Origin: Brevibacterium sanguinis
GTDB lineage: Bacteria > Actinomycetota > Actinomycetes > Actinomycetales > Brevibacteriaceae
DNA: 64,000 nt
Reading direction: 5' to 3'
Assembly (NCBI RefSeq): GCF_003315415.1
Contig: NZ_QNSB01000001.1
Span: forward strand, 248,001-312,000
Shown here: positions 23,651 to 31,951 of the stretch, piece after piece
How positions within the stretch are numbered: the first letter of the stretch is position 1
Layout of the letters: each line of letters starts with the position of its first letter
Notes under the pieces: generated by a model
Told to the model about the DNA's origin: nothing
The model's database searches: none
What the model saw: only the letters and a program-made list of their open reading frames with translations
Translations under genes and position numbers: made by a program

Positions 23651-25594
23651 TCAGACCTGCATTTCCGAGCCGACGACGATCGTGCGATCCGCTGGAAGAT
23701 GGAAGGCTTCGATGCGATCGGTCTGGTTTCGTTCGAGGGAGAGGAAGAGAGCCTGTCGCCAATTGCGCAGACGTGGCGCATGCGCGGGAACGAGGGCGAG
23801 CACCGAGAGGAGATAGATCGCCGCGTCCAAGTCGAACTCGAGCTCTGGAAGTCTGCCGAGCGCCAAGGCGAGGTTGCCGGGAAGGTCGGGGCGATCGGCG
23901 TATCCGACGGTGATCGTCACTCGTGCGATGCCGGCCAGCTTCGCGCTCAGGCCCTCGACGTCAATGCGGTCCTCGGCCCGCACGTGAGGCACGTTCGCGT
24001 GATGGAGCCGAACGATGACGACATGCTCATGGAGGACGTGGAAGCTCCGCACGCATTGCACCATGGCCAACGGGGTGGTGTCGGGGCTGTGGTGGGGGAA
24101 GATCGCGACTCCGGGCCTGCGTCTGGGCGGCGCGCTCCGGATCGAGTCGAGGAACTCATCGAGCGCCCCTTCCGCCGCGCGCCGTTGCGCCCTCACTCGC
24201 TGATCACCGGCGCGCCACGTCGTCATCACGACGAAGACGCCGGCCGCAACGAGCAGCGGAAGCCAGCCGCCGACGACGAGCTTGGTGAGATTGGCGGCGA
24301 AGAGCAGAAGTTCGGCCGCCCCGATGATCGCCGCGTAGGCGACCACCGCCCAGGGGCGCCACCGCCACACAGTGGCCGCGAAGATGAGGAAGACGGCGGA
24401 CTCGAGGGCGAGTGTGCCGGTGACGGCGAGCCCATAGGCAGAGGCCAGCCGGGCCGACGAGGAGAAGACGACCACCAGTGCCATCACGCCCGCACACAGG
24501 ATCCAGTTGATGGCAGGGAGGTAGATCTGTCCCTCTTCCGATTGCGATGTGTGACTGACGCGCAGACGCGGGAGTAGGCCGAGGCGCATTGCCTGACGGG
24601 TGACGGCGAAGGCCCCGGAGATCACCGCCTGCGAGGCGATGATGGTGGCCACGGTGGCGAAGATGATGAGCGGGACGTGGAATGCGGGCGGAGCGAGGTG
24701 GAAGAACGGATCGCCTGCCGTGCCCGGTGCCGTGATGACACCGGCGCCCTGCCCGAGGTACACGATCACCAGGGCAGGCATCGCGATGAAGAGCCACGCG
24801 CGGCGAACGGCGGAAGCGCCGAAGTGACCCATGTCGGCGTAGAGCGCCTCCGCGCCGGTGACCGTCAGCACCACGGCGCCGAGCAGGACGAACGAGGCGA
24901 ACGGCAGTCGGATCATGAGCTCGAGTGCCCAGTGCGGTGACAGGCTGAGGAGGACCTGAGGGTGCTCGATGATCGCCGGGATGCCGAGCAGGGCCAACGT
25001 GAGGAACCAGGCCAGCATGATCGGGCCGAACGCGCGACTGACCCGGCCGGTGCCGAAGGGCTGGATGAGGAAGAGGGCTGCGAGCACGGCAGCGGAGACA
25101 GGCACCACGAGATGGCCGAGGGCGGGAGAGACCACGGACATCCCCTCGATCGCGCTCATCACGGAGATCGCAGGTGTGATGATGGAGTCGCCGTAGAAGA
25201 GTGCGGCGCCGAGCATGCCGAGGATCGTGATGAAGGCGAGCAGCCGACGGTCGGAGATCCGGCGGCGGAGCAGGGCGACCAGGGCGAGGATGCCGCCCTG
25301 CCCTCCGTTGTCGGCGCGTGTGACCACGACGACGTACTTGATCGTCACGATCAGCGTGAGAGTCCAGACCACCAAGGAGATCACGCCGTACACGTTCTCG
25401 AGCGACACGGTGACCGCGTTGTGCTCCATGCTCAACGCCGTTCGCATCGCGTAGAGGGGACTGGTACCGATGTCGCCGAAGACGACGCCGAGACTGCCGA
25501 CGGTCGACATCCACGCCCCTGACCGGTGGCGAGGGTGAGTCGAAGAATCACGGACCACTCGGGTTCCGGACGATCTGGGTGACCTTGAGTCCAT
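23651..25594 (-). CDS. kup: Kup-type potassium uptake protein
   Basis: Proton-coupled potassium importer of the KUP/HAK/KT family. The hallmark GSLGVVFGDIGTSPLYAMR is near the start, with IKYVVVVTRADNGGQGG and GALFYGDSIITPAISVMSAIEG (conserved GDSIITPAIS) and about twelve membrane helices, followed by a cytoplasmic C-terminal domain of about 170 residues beginning near SFHVLHEHVVIV. Start choice is uncertain: ATG 25594 gives 647 residues and follows CACACT by six bases; GTG 25558 (635) and ATG 25510 (619) are alternatives, the last beginning within the first helix. It is convergent with the TetR gene. Confidence 0.9.
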   Translation of the reverse strand: MDSRSPRSSGTRVVRDSSTHPRHRSGAWMSTVGSLGVVFGDIGTSPLYAMRTALSMEHNAVTVSLENVYGVISLVVWTLTLIVTIKYVVVVTRADNGGQGGILALVALLRRRISDRRLLAFITILGMLGAALFYGDSIITPAISVMSAIEGMSVVSPALGHLVVPVSAAVLAALFLIQPFGTGRVSRAFGPIMLAWFLTLALLGIPAIIEHPQVLLSLSPHWALELMIRLPFASFVLLGAVVLTVTGAEALYADMGHFGASAVRRAWLFIAMPALVIVYLGQGAGVITAPGTAGDPFFHLAPPAFHVPLIIFATVATIIASQAVISGAFAVTRQAMRLGLLPRLRVSHTSQSEEGQIYLPAINWILCAGVMALVVVFSSSARLASAYGLAVTGTLALESAVFLIFAATVWRWRPWAVVAYAAIIGAAELLLFAANLTKLVVGGWLPLLVAAGVFVVMTTWRAGDQRVRAQRRAAEGALDEFLDSIRSAPPRRRPGVAIFPHHSPDTTPLAMVQCVRSFHVLHEHVVIVRLHHANVPHVRAEDRIDVEGLSAKLAGIARVTITVGYADRPDLPGNLALALGRLPELEFDLDAAIYLLSVLALVPAHAPRLRNWRQALFLSLERNQTDRIEAFHLPADRTIVVGSEMQV

Positions 25595-25722
25595 GGGACC
25601 AGTGTGCGCGCTGCGGGCCGAATTGAGTGGAGAAGTTATCCGGAGGTGCACAAGGGTTCCGGGCGAACCGCGGAGGCCGGTGAGGCAGCGAACCGCGGCG
25701 TCTGATCCGGAAGCAACCTTGG

Positions 25723-25757
25723 TTGACACCGGGCCGTAAGCAATATAAGTTGACACC
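25723..25757 (+). promoter_or_regulatory. Leaderless promoter overlapped by TTGACACC direct repeats
   Basis: TTGACA (25723-25728), 17 bases, TAAGTT (25746-25751), six bases, ATG 25758: near-ideal sigma-70 promoter with a leaderless start. TTGACACC occurs at 25723-25730 and again at 25750-25757, so one copy covers the -35 and the other the -10 edge and start site. This is a likely autoregulatory operator pair for the encoded HTH protein. Confidence 0.8.
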
Positions 25758-26003
25758 ATGAATGCGACCCAGATCACCGACATCGCCGCGGACACGAGCG
25801 ACCCGCGAGCGGGCCTGCGCGCCATCGCCTCGCTGCGCGCCCTCATCGAACGCCTCGAGCTCGCCCAGGTGGAGGCGGGGCTGCGGGCGGGGATGAGCTG
25901 GCAGAACATCGCCGAGGTGCTCGGCGTCTCGCGCCAGGCCGTGCACAAGAAGTACGCGAAGAGGATCGATCCGACCATTCCCGTTCCGAGGAGACAGCGA
26001 TGA
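25758..26003 (+). CDS. Small helix-turn-helix protein
   Basis: An 81-residue cytoplasmic DNA-binding protein. A central helix (LRAIASLRALIERLELAQVEAG) leads to a clear helix-turn-helix: GMSWQNIAEVLGVSRQAVHKKYAKR (residues 44-68), then a short basic tail. Proteins of this shape, encoded just before a Clp-N domain gene, occur in many actinobacteria. The stop overlaps the next ATG (26000) as ATGA, so the pair is translationally coupled. The start follows the -10 box by six bases (leaderless). It is the obvious candidate to bind the TTGACACC repeats in its own promoter. Confidence 0.85.
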   Translation: MNATQITDIAADTSDPRAGLRAIASLRALIERLELAQVEAGLRAGMSWQNIAEVLGVSRQAVHKKYAKRIDPTIPVPRRQR

Positions 26004-26989
26004 GCAGATTCACGGATGCGGCGGCCACGTCGCACACACTGTCGGTCACGGCGATGGAGGAGGCCTCCCGGCTCGGGCAGCGCACCGCTGACATCGACCA
26101 CCTGTTCCTCGCGCTCGTCGTCAGCGAACAGATCGCCGGGCAGGTGCTGCGCAGCTTCGGGATCACGCTCGATGCGGCAAGGCGGGCGGTGGCAGCTCAG
26201 CATTCCGAGCAGCTGGCGTCATTGGGGATCAGCGCCGAGGTGCGCGAGGAGGGGCGGATCGTCTTCCATGAGACGGACGGCTACGAATGGGGCCCGCGTC
26301 CCCTGGAGATCATCAGACGGGCGGGTCAGGGTGGCAGGCGCGGCGATGCCGCCGCCGTCCTGCGGGATCTCGTGGTCGAGCCGAGCGGCATGATCGAAGC
26401 CGTGCTCGACCGCCTCGGCGTCGCACCGGCAGCCGTGATCCGGCGCCTCGACGAGGCTGAACGCTCGTCCTCGGCCTCGACGCGGTACGCATTCGAGCCG
26501 GGCACCCTGTCCGCTGTCTCCGAGAGCTTCGCTCCGGCGGATGTCGACCAGGTGTGGAGCCTGCTCAGCGACGTCTCGCGGCTGCCGGAGTGGGAGCCGA
26601 ACATCGGACGTGTCGAGGGCGGCGGCTCGCAGTTGCGCGTAGGCCAGACCCGGGAGGGGCGATCGCGCACGGAGCGTCCGGACGGCAAGGAGTCGAGAGT
26701 CGCCTCGAAGTACCGGGCCCAGCGGATCGAGCTCGTGGCCAGGGAGGATCGGCACCTCGTCGAGTGGAGATTCACCTACCCCGAGGCACCGAAGTCGAAT
26801 GCGCGACGCATCAGGATCGAGCTCGAGCCTGCGGCAGGTGGGACGACTCTGCGCATTCTGCTGGCCTGGGAGCGCACATCCGGCTCGAGCCGGCCGGTGC
26901 GCCGGTGGATTCTGCGACCATTCCACCGCTTCGTGCTCTGGCTGCAGCTCTCCCAGATCTCCGGGGGAATCAGCCGAGCGTTCCGCTGA
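26000..26989 (+). CDS. Clp-N domain / SRPBCC (START-like) fusion protein
   Basis: A 329-residue protein with two parts. Residues about 5-150 match the Clp protease N-terminal repeat domain (TAMEEASRLGQRTADIDHLFLALVVSE, then LRDLVVEPSGMIEAVLDRLGV), without any AAA+ ATPase. Residues about 170-310 look like a SRPBCC/polyketide-cyclase domain (ESFAPADVDQVWSLLSDVSRLPEWEPNIGRVE, WRFTYPEAPKSNARRIRIEL), a hydrophobic-ligand-binding fold. The fusion suggests that ligand sensing or membrane-lipid binding is joined to a Clp-like adaptor surface. Encoded with a coupled HTH protein, it may modulate that regulator. The exact role is unknown and no signal peptide is present. Confidence 0.75.
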   Translation: MSRFTDAAATSHTLSVTAMEEASRLGQRTADIDHLFLALVVSEQIAGQVLRSFGITLDAARRAVAAQHSEQLASLGISAEVREEGRIVFHETDGYEWGPRPLEIIRRAGQGGRRGDAAAVLRDLVVEPSGMIEAVLDRLGVAPAAVIRRLDEAERSSSASTRYAFEPGTLSAVSESFAPADVDQVWSLLSDVSRLPEWEPNIGRVEGGGSQLRVGQTREGRSRTERPDGKESRVASKYRAQRIELVAREDRHLVEWRFTYPEAPKSNARRIRIELEPAAGGTTLRILLAWERTSGSSRPVRRWILRPFHRFVLWLQLSQISGGISRAFR

Positions 26990-27023
26990 TGCCTCGCACT
27001 AGTGCGACATCGTAGAGGACAAT

Positions 27024-27059
27024 ATGTCCGGGCCGGTACTTCCGTGCTGACCCGGACAT
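27024..27059. terminator. Weak hairpin between the Clp-N gene and the BCCT gene
   Basis: ATGTCCGGG (27024-27032) pairs with CCCGGACAT (27051-27059), with an 18-base loop, between convergent genes. The rest of the 202-base gap shows no gene. Confidence 0.45.
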
Positions 27060-27191
27060 CGATCTCGTCGAGCTGCCGGGGAACCGGTTGTACGACGACA
27101 CCCCGGCATTTGGGCCACAGTGCCGTTCCGGTGGCCGCAGCAGTGCCTGTCGACAGACGCGGTTCGAGGTGCGCTGCTCGAGCGCACGTAC

Positions 27192-28877
27192 TCAGCTGTT
27201 CGGCGTCGGCGCCTCGTGCAGATCGGCGCGACGCACGACTCGCAGCTCCTCGAAGTCGTGGTCTTCGCGCAGGGTCTTCACGATGCTGACACCGAGGAGT
27301 GCCACGATGATGGCGAAGGGCAGGGCCGAGAGCATTGCCGCTTGCTGCAGGGCGGCGAGCCCACCGGCGAAGAACAGCACGATCGCGGTCGTCCCGGTCA
27401 GTCCGCCCCAGACGGTGAGCACCCAGCGGCTCGGCTCGAGTGTGCCACGAGAGGTGAGCATGCTGAGCACGAAGGTGTTCGCGTCGGCACCCGAGACGAA
27501 GTAGAGCACCACGAGAACGATCGCGATGACCGACGTGAGGCTGACCAGGGGCAGATGATCCAGGGTTTCGAAGAATGCCGAGTTGATGTTCTCCGCTGTG
27601 GCCTGTCCGATCTCTCCACCGGTGTTCATGTCGATGTTGATCGCGGTTCCGCCCATGACGGTGAACCAGGCGAAGAAGACGAGGCTCGGCACGCCCATGA
27701 CACCGAGGACGAACTGGCGAACAGTGCGGCCACGGGAGATTTTGGCCAGGAACACTCCGACGAAGGCACCCCAGCTCAGCCACCAGGCCATCATGAAGTA
27801 GGTCCAGTACTGGTACCACTCGACGTCTCCGGAGAGCAGCGGAGTGAGGAGGCTCGTCGTGAAGAAATCGTTGATGTAGAGGCCGGTCGACCGGAAGAAG
27901 AGGTTTCCGATGAAGGCCGTCGGACCCATCACCAGGACGAACAGTCCGAGGAATATCGACAGGACGGCAGTCGTCTGGCTGAGGATCTTGATCCCGCGGT
28001 TCACCCCGGTGAGTGCCGAGAGGGTGAACACCACGGTGATGCCGAGGATGATGATGATCTGCACGAAGAGCTCGTTCGGAATGCCGAAGACGCGGTTGAG
28101 TCCCTCGGAGATCTGAGACGCGCCCAGGCCCAGGGAGGTCGTGGTGCCGAACAAGGTCGCGACAACTGCCATGATGTCGACGACCTGACCGACCCAGCCG
28201 TCCATCACCTTCCCGAAGAGCGGCCGCAGCATCGGCGAGATCAGACCGGTGTTTCCGCGCTTGTGGGTCGAATAGGCGATCGCGAGTCCGAACACGCCGA
28301 AGACCGCCCACGCGTGCGGTCCCCAGTCGAAGTAGGAGAACTGGAGTGCCCGCACCGCCGCCTGGGTGGTGCCGGGCTCAGCCAGCCCATGGGGCGGGGC
28401 CGCGAAATGGGAGATCGGCTCGGCCACGCCGTAGCTGATGAGCCCGATCCCCATGACAGCGGAGAGGATCATGGCCAGCCACGCCCAGGTGCTGTACTCC
28501 GGCCGATCGTCCTCGGCGCCCAGGCGGATCCTGCCGAACCGGCTGAAGCCGAGATACACGAGGAGGCCGATGCACCCGAGGGTGACGACGAGGTACGACC
28601 AGCCCAGGCTTCCGGAGACCCAGTTCATGGCGGAGGTCATCGTGGCGGCCATCGACTCCGGAGCGATCGCACCCCAAGCGGTGAAGGCGATGACGCCGAG
28701 GACCGAGATCCAGAAGACCCTGCCGGGTCGATGCCGCAGGGCGTAGGCGCGCGCCATCGCCGGTGATGGACCGGAGTCAGGAACCAATCCCGTTCCGGGC
28801 AGGTCCGGGCGGCTGTGTGCACTGGCATCCTCGAGCGAGGCATTGCCCTCGGACGTCCGTCTGGGTTGATCGTTCAC
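27192..28877 (-). CDS. BCCT-family transporter (betaine/carnitine/choline type)
   Basis: Membrane importer of quaternary ammonium or betaine-like compounds, 561 residues with about twelve helices. The family signature helix with its tryptophan cluster is present (WTYFMMAWWLSWGAFVGVFL), as are TAWGAIAPESM, the FDWGPHAWAVFG segment of helix 4 and LVYLGFSRFG. The start is GTG 28877, preceded by GGAG six bases upstream; a GTG four codons earlier is possible. It lies 58 bases after the flavin-reductase fusion gene on the same strand and is presumably in one operon with it, divergent from the catabolic operon. That makes it the likely importer of the pathway's substrate, hinting at a zwitterionic N-methylated compound. 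Osmoprotectant uptake is the alternative. Confidence 0.85.
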   Translation of the reverse strand: MNDQPRRTSEGNASLEDASAHSRPDLPGTGLVPDSGPSPAMARAYALRHRPGRVFWISVLGVIAFTAWGAIAPESMAATMTSAMNWVSGSLGWSYLVVTLGCIGLLVYLGFSRFGRIRLGAEDDRPEYSTWAWLAMILSAVMGIGLISYGVAEPISHFAAPPHGLAEPGTTQAAVRALQFSYFDWGPHAWAVFGVFGLAIAYSTHKRGNTGLISPMLRPLFGKVMDGWVGQVVDIMAVVATLFGTTTSLGLGASQISEGLNRVFGIPNELFVQIIIILGITVVFTLSALTGVNRGIKILSQTTAVLSIFLGLFVLVMGPTAFIGNLFFRSTGLYINDFFTTSLLTPLLSGDVEWYQYWTYFMMAWWLSWGAFVGVFLAKISRGRTVRQFVLGVMGVPSLVFFAWFTVMGGTAINIDMNTGGEIGQATAENINSAFFETLDHLPLVSLTSVIAIVLVVLYFVSGADANTFVLSMLTSRGTLEPSRWVLTVWGGLTGTTAIVLFFAGGLAALQQAAMLSALPFAIIVALLGVSIVKTLREDHDFEELRVVRRADLHEAPTPNS

Positions 28878-28935
28878 GGCGATCTCCACTTCATTGTGAA
28901 TCGGGTTGGGGTTCGTGATGTCGGGGTTCGCGGTT

Positions 28936-29913
28936 TCAGTCGAGAGGCCGAAGGTCTTCGCTGTCGAAGAACTTTCCGGCCTTGTAGATCATCGGCTCGT
29001 CCTCGGACGCTTCCGCGCTGCAGACCCGACCGATGAACACCGTGTGCGTGAGCGCCTGGAAGCGTTCCTTGATCTCGACTTCGATCGAGGCGGCAGAGCC
29101 GTCGATGAGGGGCGAACCGTGCTGTCCCGAGTGCCAGTCGAGATCCGCGAACTTGTCGGCAGCCTTCGACGCGAACGTGCCGATGGTTCCCCGCTGGTTC
29201 CTGCTCATGATGTTGATCCCCATGTGCGTCGAACGGAACAGTGCGGGGTAGGTCGACGAGGTCTTCTGCACGCAGACGAGGACCAGGGGAGGATCGAGCG
29301 AGACAGAGTTGTACGAGTTGACCGCGAGACCGCGGGGCCGCCCGTCCTCATCGAGGGTGGTCACCACTGTGACGCCGGTGATGAACTGACGATTGAAGGC
29401 CTTGAGTGCCTCGGTGGACGGGGTGCCGGAGAGGTCGTCGGTGAGCACCTCGCCCTCGTACGTTTCGAAGGCCGACGACAGGGACTTGAGGCCGAGGTCG
29501 GCGAGGAGCGCGGACGCATCCCACGTGACCTCTTCCCGGCAGATGAGGGGTCCATCGAATGTGATCAGGTTGGAACCGTGGGTCGTCACCGACTGACCGG
29601 TCGGCGGCACGTCGTTGAGCGGCTGGGTGAACGTGCCGGTCGAATGCCAGTAGATCGACCCCTGATCGCCCTCGATGAGGATGCGGTCGATCGTCGTGGT
29701 CAGGTCCGGGAAGGCTGCCCGGATCTCGCTGATCTCGTTCTTCGCCGCCGAGATGTCCATCTGTCGACCCGAGTTGGAGGAGACGCGGGCGTAGTCGTCG
29801 GTGACCAGAGCGTCGAGGGCGTCGGTCTCGCCGAGGTCCCACGCCTGCTGCCAAGCGTCGACGATGGTCTTCTTGATGTGGTCCTGTGGGCTGATTCGCG
29901 ATTTCTGTTGCAT
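28936..29913 (-). CDS. NTF2/SnoaL-like domain fused to an FMN reductase
   Basis: A 325-residue fusion. Residues about 10-145 resemble the NTF2-like SnoaL/ester-cyclase fold (HIKKTIVDAWQQAWDLGE, IRAAFPDLTTTIDRILIEGD, VTTHGSNLITFDG). Residues about 165-320 are a flavin reductase of two-component monooxygenases (FNRQFITGVTVVTT, PRGLAVNSYNSVSLDPPLVLV, IMSRNQRG, HTVFIGRV). The reductase would supply reduced FMN to the luciferase-like oxygenase encoded at 34443. The start ATG 29913 is seven bases after TATGCT, with TTGACG 18 bases farther up, so the mRNA is leaderless. The fusion of an NTF2 domain to the reductase is unusual and might tie flavin supply to a pathway intermediate. Confidence 0.82.
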   Translation of the reverse strand: MQQKSRISPQDHIKKTIVDAWQQAWDLGETDALDALVTDDYARVSSNSGRQMDISAAKNEISEIRAAFPDLTTTIDRILIEGDQGSIYWHSTGTFTQPLNDVPPTGQSVTTHGSNLITFDGPLICREEVTWDASALLADLGLKSLSSAFETYEGEVLTDDLSGTPSTEALKAFNRQFITGVTVVTTLDEDGRPRGLAVNSYNSVSLDPPLVLVCVQKTSSTYPALFRSTHMGINIMSRNQRGTIGTFASKAADKFADLDWHSGQHGSPLIDGSAASIEVEIKERFQALTHTVFIGRVCSAEASEDEPMIYKAGKFFDSEDLRPLD

Positions 29914-29920
29914 ACCAGAG

Positions 29921-29950
29921 AGCATAGAAGCGTGTTCTGGGATACGTCAA
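29921..29950 (-). promoter_or_regulatory. Promoter of the flavin reductase-BCCT operon
   Basis: Minus strand: TTGACG (29950-29945), 18-base spacer, TATGCT (29926-29921), then seven bases to ATG 29913. CCAGA and TCTGG half-sites flank the -10 (29915-29919 and 29935-29939). Confidence 0.75.
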
Positions 29951-29993
29951 GAGGTGCAGATGATCCCGGAAAATCAAGCGTTGAGAGAATCTG

Positions 29994-30036
29994 TTGACAG
30001 ATCTTGATGCATGCAAGTAATCTTCTTGTATGCAAG
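29994..30036 (+). promoter_or_regulatory. gntR operon promoter and CTTG/CAAG operators
   Basis: TTGACA (29994-29999), 18 bases, TAATCT (30018-30023), six bases, ATG 30030: strong leaderless promoter. CTTGATGCATGCAAG (30003-30017) fills most of the spacer and CTTGTATGCAAG (30025-30036) covers the start codon; both are CTTG/CAAG palindromes, suiting repression by the encoded GntR protein. Confidence 0.8.
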
Positions 30037-30710
30037 AAAACTCTCGAATCGCGGGGAAAACCGGCGAGTCGTTCCTTGACCAGGTCCGGGCCCGCATCCT
30101 CAGCGACGGCTATGCGCCAGGGGACATGATCCCCGAAACCGCGCTCGCCGAATCCTTCGGCGTCAGCCGAACTCCGATCCGCGAGGTGTTCAAGCAGCTG
30201 CAGCTGGAGGGGTTGGTCGAGATCCGGCCCCGAGTCGGCACCTTCGTCCGTCAGCCCACCCGCCGTGAGATCATCGAGCTCTTCCAGCTCAAGGAGTCCC
30301 TCGAAGGCCTCGCCGCAGGACTCATGGCCAGACGGGGGGACATCCCCGAACTCGGCGACCTCGCGACGAATGTCGAAGACTCGATCTCCGCGGCGAAACT
30401 GGGCGACACCGAAGGCTATGCCGTGCTGGTCCACGAGTTCCATTGGACGCTCATGCGGGGCGCGGACAACGACAAGCTCTCCGAAGCCTACGAACGGCTC
30501 ATGCATCAGCTGGCCTACCACCGCATCGTCGTCCAGGCGGTCAGTCGGCCGGGACGCCTCGTCCGCTCGGCTCAGGAGCACGAGGCGGTGTTCACTGCGA
30601 TCCGGGAGAAGGACTGGTTCGGGGCAGAGGCAGCCATGCGTGAGCACGTCAACGCCTCGAGCAGGGCCGCACTGTCCACCCGACCCGCCACCGAGTCCTC
30701 GGAGAAGTGA
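30030..30710 (+). CDS. GntR-family regulator (FadR/FCD subfamily)
   Basis: A 226-residue regulator with an N-terminal winged helix (FLDQVRARILSDGYAPGDMIPETALAESFGVSRTPIREVFKQLQLEGLVEIRPRVGTFVR, residues about 15-75) and a C-terminal helical FCD ligand domain (ELFQLKESLEGLAAGLMARRG, LVHEFHWTLMRGADN, QEHEAVFTAIREKDWFGAEAAMREHV) with the metal-site histidines typical of FCD proteins. It is the first gene of the catabolic operon; a leaderless promoter and two CTTG/CAAG palindromes precede it, so autoregulation with release by a pathway intermediate is likely. The next gene starts four bases after the stop. Confidence 0.9.
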   Translation: MQENSRIAGKTGESFLDQVRARILSDGYAPGDMIPETALAESFGVSRTPIREVFKQLQLEGLVEIRPRVGTFVRQPTRREIIELFQLKESLEGLAAGLMARRGDIPELGDLATNVEDSISAAKLGDTEGYAVLVHEFHWTLMRGADNDKLSEAYERLMHQLAYHRIVVQAVSRPGRLVRSAQEHEAVFTAIREKDWFGAEAAMREHVNASSRAALSTRPATESSEK

Positions 30711-30714
30711 TCAG

Positions 30715-31389
30715 ATGACCACAGCAGCAGGAACACAGTCCACCGACCACGAGCTGAATCAGCGGCCGAGCAGCTTCGAAGAGCTTGCCCGTCGCCTCGG
30801 CGTTCGCACCGTCACGGTGCATGTCGACGAGATCCTCAGCGAGTCCGGCGAATCGCTGGACCGTCCGCTGAGACAGGCAGCCGCAGTGGCGGTCCTCGCC
30901 AATCCCTGGCAGGGCACCGGCCCCGACCACGACCTGAGCCCCGCGGCCGTCGAGATCGCCCCGGTTCTCGCCAAGGTGCTCACCGATCGACTGCTCGCCG
31001 CATTGGGCCCCGCCGGCGAGATCGAGGCATTCGGGAAGGCCGCCCTGGTCGGCACGAACGGGGAGCTCGAGCACGCGGGAGCGCTCATCCACACGCCGTA
31101 CTTCGGCAACATCATGAGGGAGATGCTCGAAGGGTCGTCCGTTCTCTGCTTCGCAGACGGCCGGACCGGCCCCTCTGCAACCGTCCGGGTGCCCATGTGG
31201 CACAAGACCCACGCGACCTCCCGAGATCACTATCAGAGCCTCGAAGTCCACACCCCCGACGCTCCGCGCGCCGATGAGATCTGCGTGATCGCAGCGGCAT
31301 CGACCGGACCGCGGCCGTTCCCCCGAATCGGAGACCGGTCGACGGACGGGACAGTCACCACGGAAATCCTGAAAGGACTCATCAAATGA
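30715..31389 (+). CDS. AA_synth / DUF1185 family protein, copy 1
   Basis: A 224-residue protein of the family annotated as amino acid synthesis protein (PF06684), whose biochemical function I do not know. Recognised by the shared pattern HVDEILSESGE, AAVAVLANPWQG, EAFGKAALVGTNGELEHAGALIHTPYFG and DAPRADEICVIAAASTGPRP. It has about 35 extra N-terminal residues relative to copy 2. GGAGAAG overlaps the gntR stop and serves as its ribosome binding site. The stop overlaps the next ATG as ATGA. Being the first two enzymatic genes of the operon, the pair probably forms a heteromer or processes an early intermediate. It could be a hydrolase or a lyase. Confidence 0.8.
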   Translation: MTTAAGTQSTDHELNQRPSSFEELARRLGVRTVTVHVDEILSESGESLDRPLRQAAAVAVLANPWQGTGPDHDLSPAAVEIAPVLAKVLTDRLLAALGPAGEIEAFGKAALVGTNGELEHAGALIHTPYFGNIMREMLEGSSVLCFADGRTGPSATVRVPMWHKTHATSRDHYQSLEVHTPDAPRADEICVIAAASTGPRPFPRIGDRSTDGTVTTEILKGLIK

Positions 31390-31937
31390 ACGTTCGCAAG
31401 ATCACGACAGTCGTCGAAGAAGTGCTCCGCGAAGGCGGCAGGGACACGGATCCCGTCATCACCGTGGCCGCAGTGGCCGCCGTGATCGAGAATCCCTGGC
31501 ACGGACAGGACTTCGTCGAGGACCTCGGGCCCGGCATCGACGCGACAGCGAGCGACGTCGGAGCACTCCTGGCCCCGCGCGTGATGGAAGCGCTCGGCGG
31601 AAGCCTGGAGGCCTATGGCAAGGCGGCCATCGTCGGCGTCGACGGCGAGATCGAACACGGGTCGGCACTCATCCACACACTGAAATTCGGCAATCATTTC
31701 CGCGATGCCGCCTCGGCGAGCACCCTGCTCCCGGCGGTGGAGAAGCGCGGGCCGGCAGGAGTGGTCTTCGACATCCCGCTCAAGCACTACACCGATGCCA
31801 CCATTCGCTCGCATCACCAGACCTTCGAATGGCGCATCTCCGATGCGCCGCACGCCGACGAGATCGTCATCGCCCTGGCCGGAGCCACGGGAGGCCGGCC
31901 ACAGCAGCGCCTGGCGCCGCTGTCAGCCGACCAGTAA
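31386..31937 (+). CDS. AA_synth / DUF1185 family protein, copy 2
   Basis: A 183-residue paralogue of the preceding gene: VRKITTVVEEVLREGGR, VAAVIENPWHGQDFVEDL, EAYGKAAIVGVDGEIEHGSALIHTLKFGNHF, VVFDIPLKHYTDA, RSHHQTFEWRISDAPHADEIVIALAGATGGRP. The match to copy 1 covers the whole fold, showing a tandem duplication and divergence. Its ATG overlaps the copy 1 stop, so equal production of the two is expected, in keeping with a mixed oligomer. No signal peptide or membrane segment. The pathway step is unknown. Confidence 0.82.
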   Translation: MNVRKITTVVEEVLREGGRDTDPVITVAAVAAVIENPWHGQDFVEDLGPGIDATASDVGALLAPRVMEALGGSLEAYGKAAIVGVDGEIEHGSALIHTLKFGNHFRDAASASTLLPAVEKRGPAGVVFDIPLKHYTDATIRSHHQTFEWRISDAPHADEIVIALAGATGGRPQQRLAPLSADQ

Positions 31938-31951
31938 GGCAGCGGCCGACG

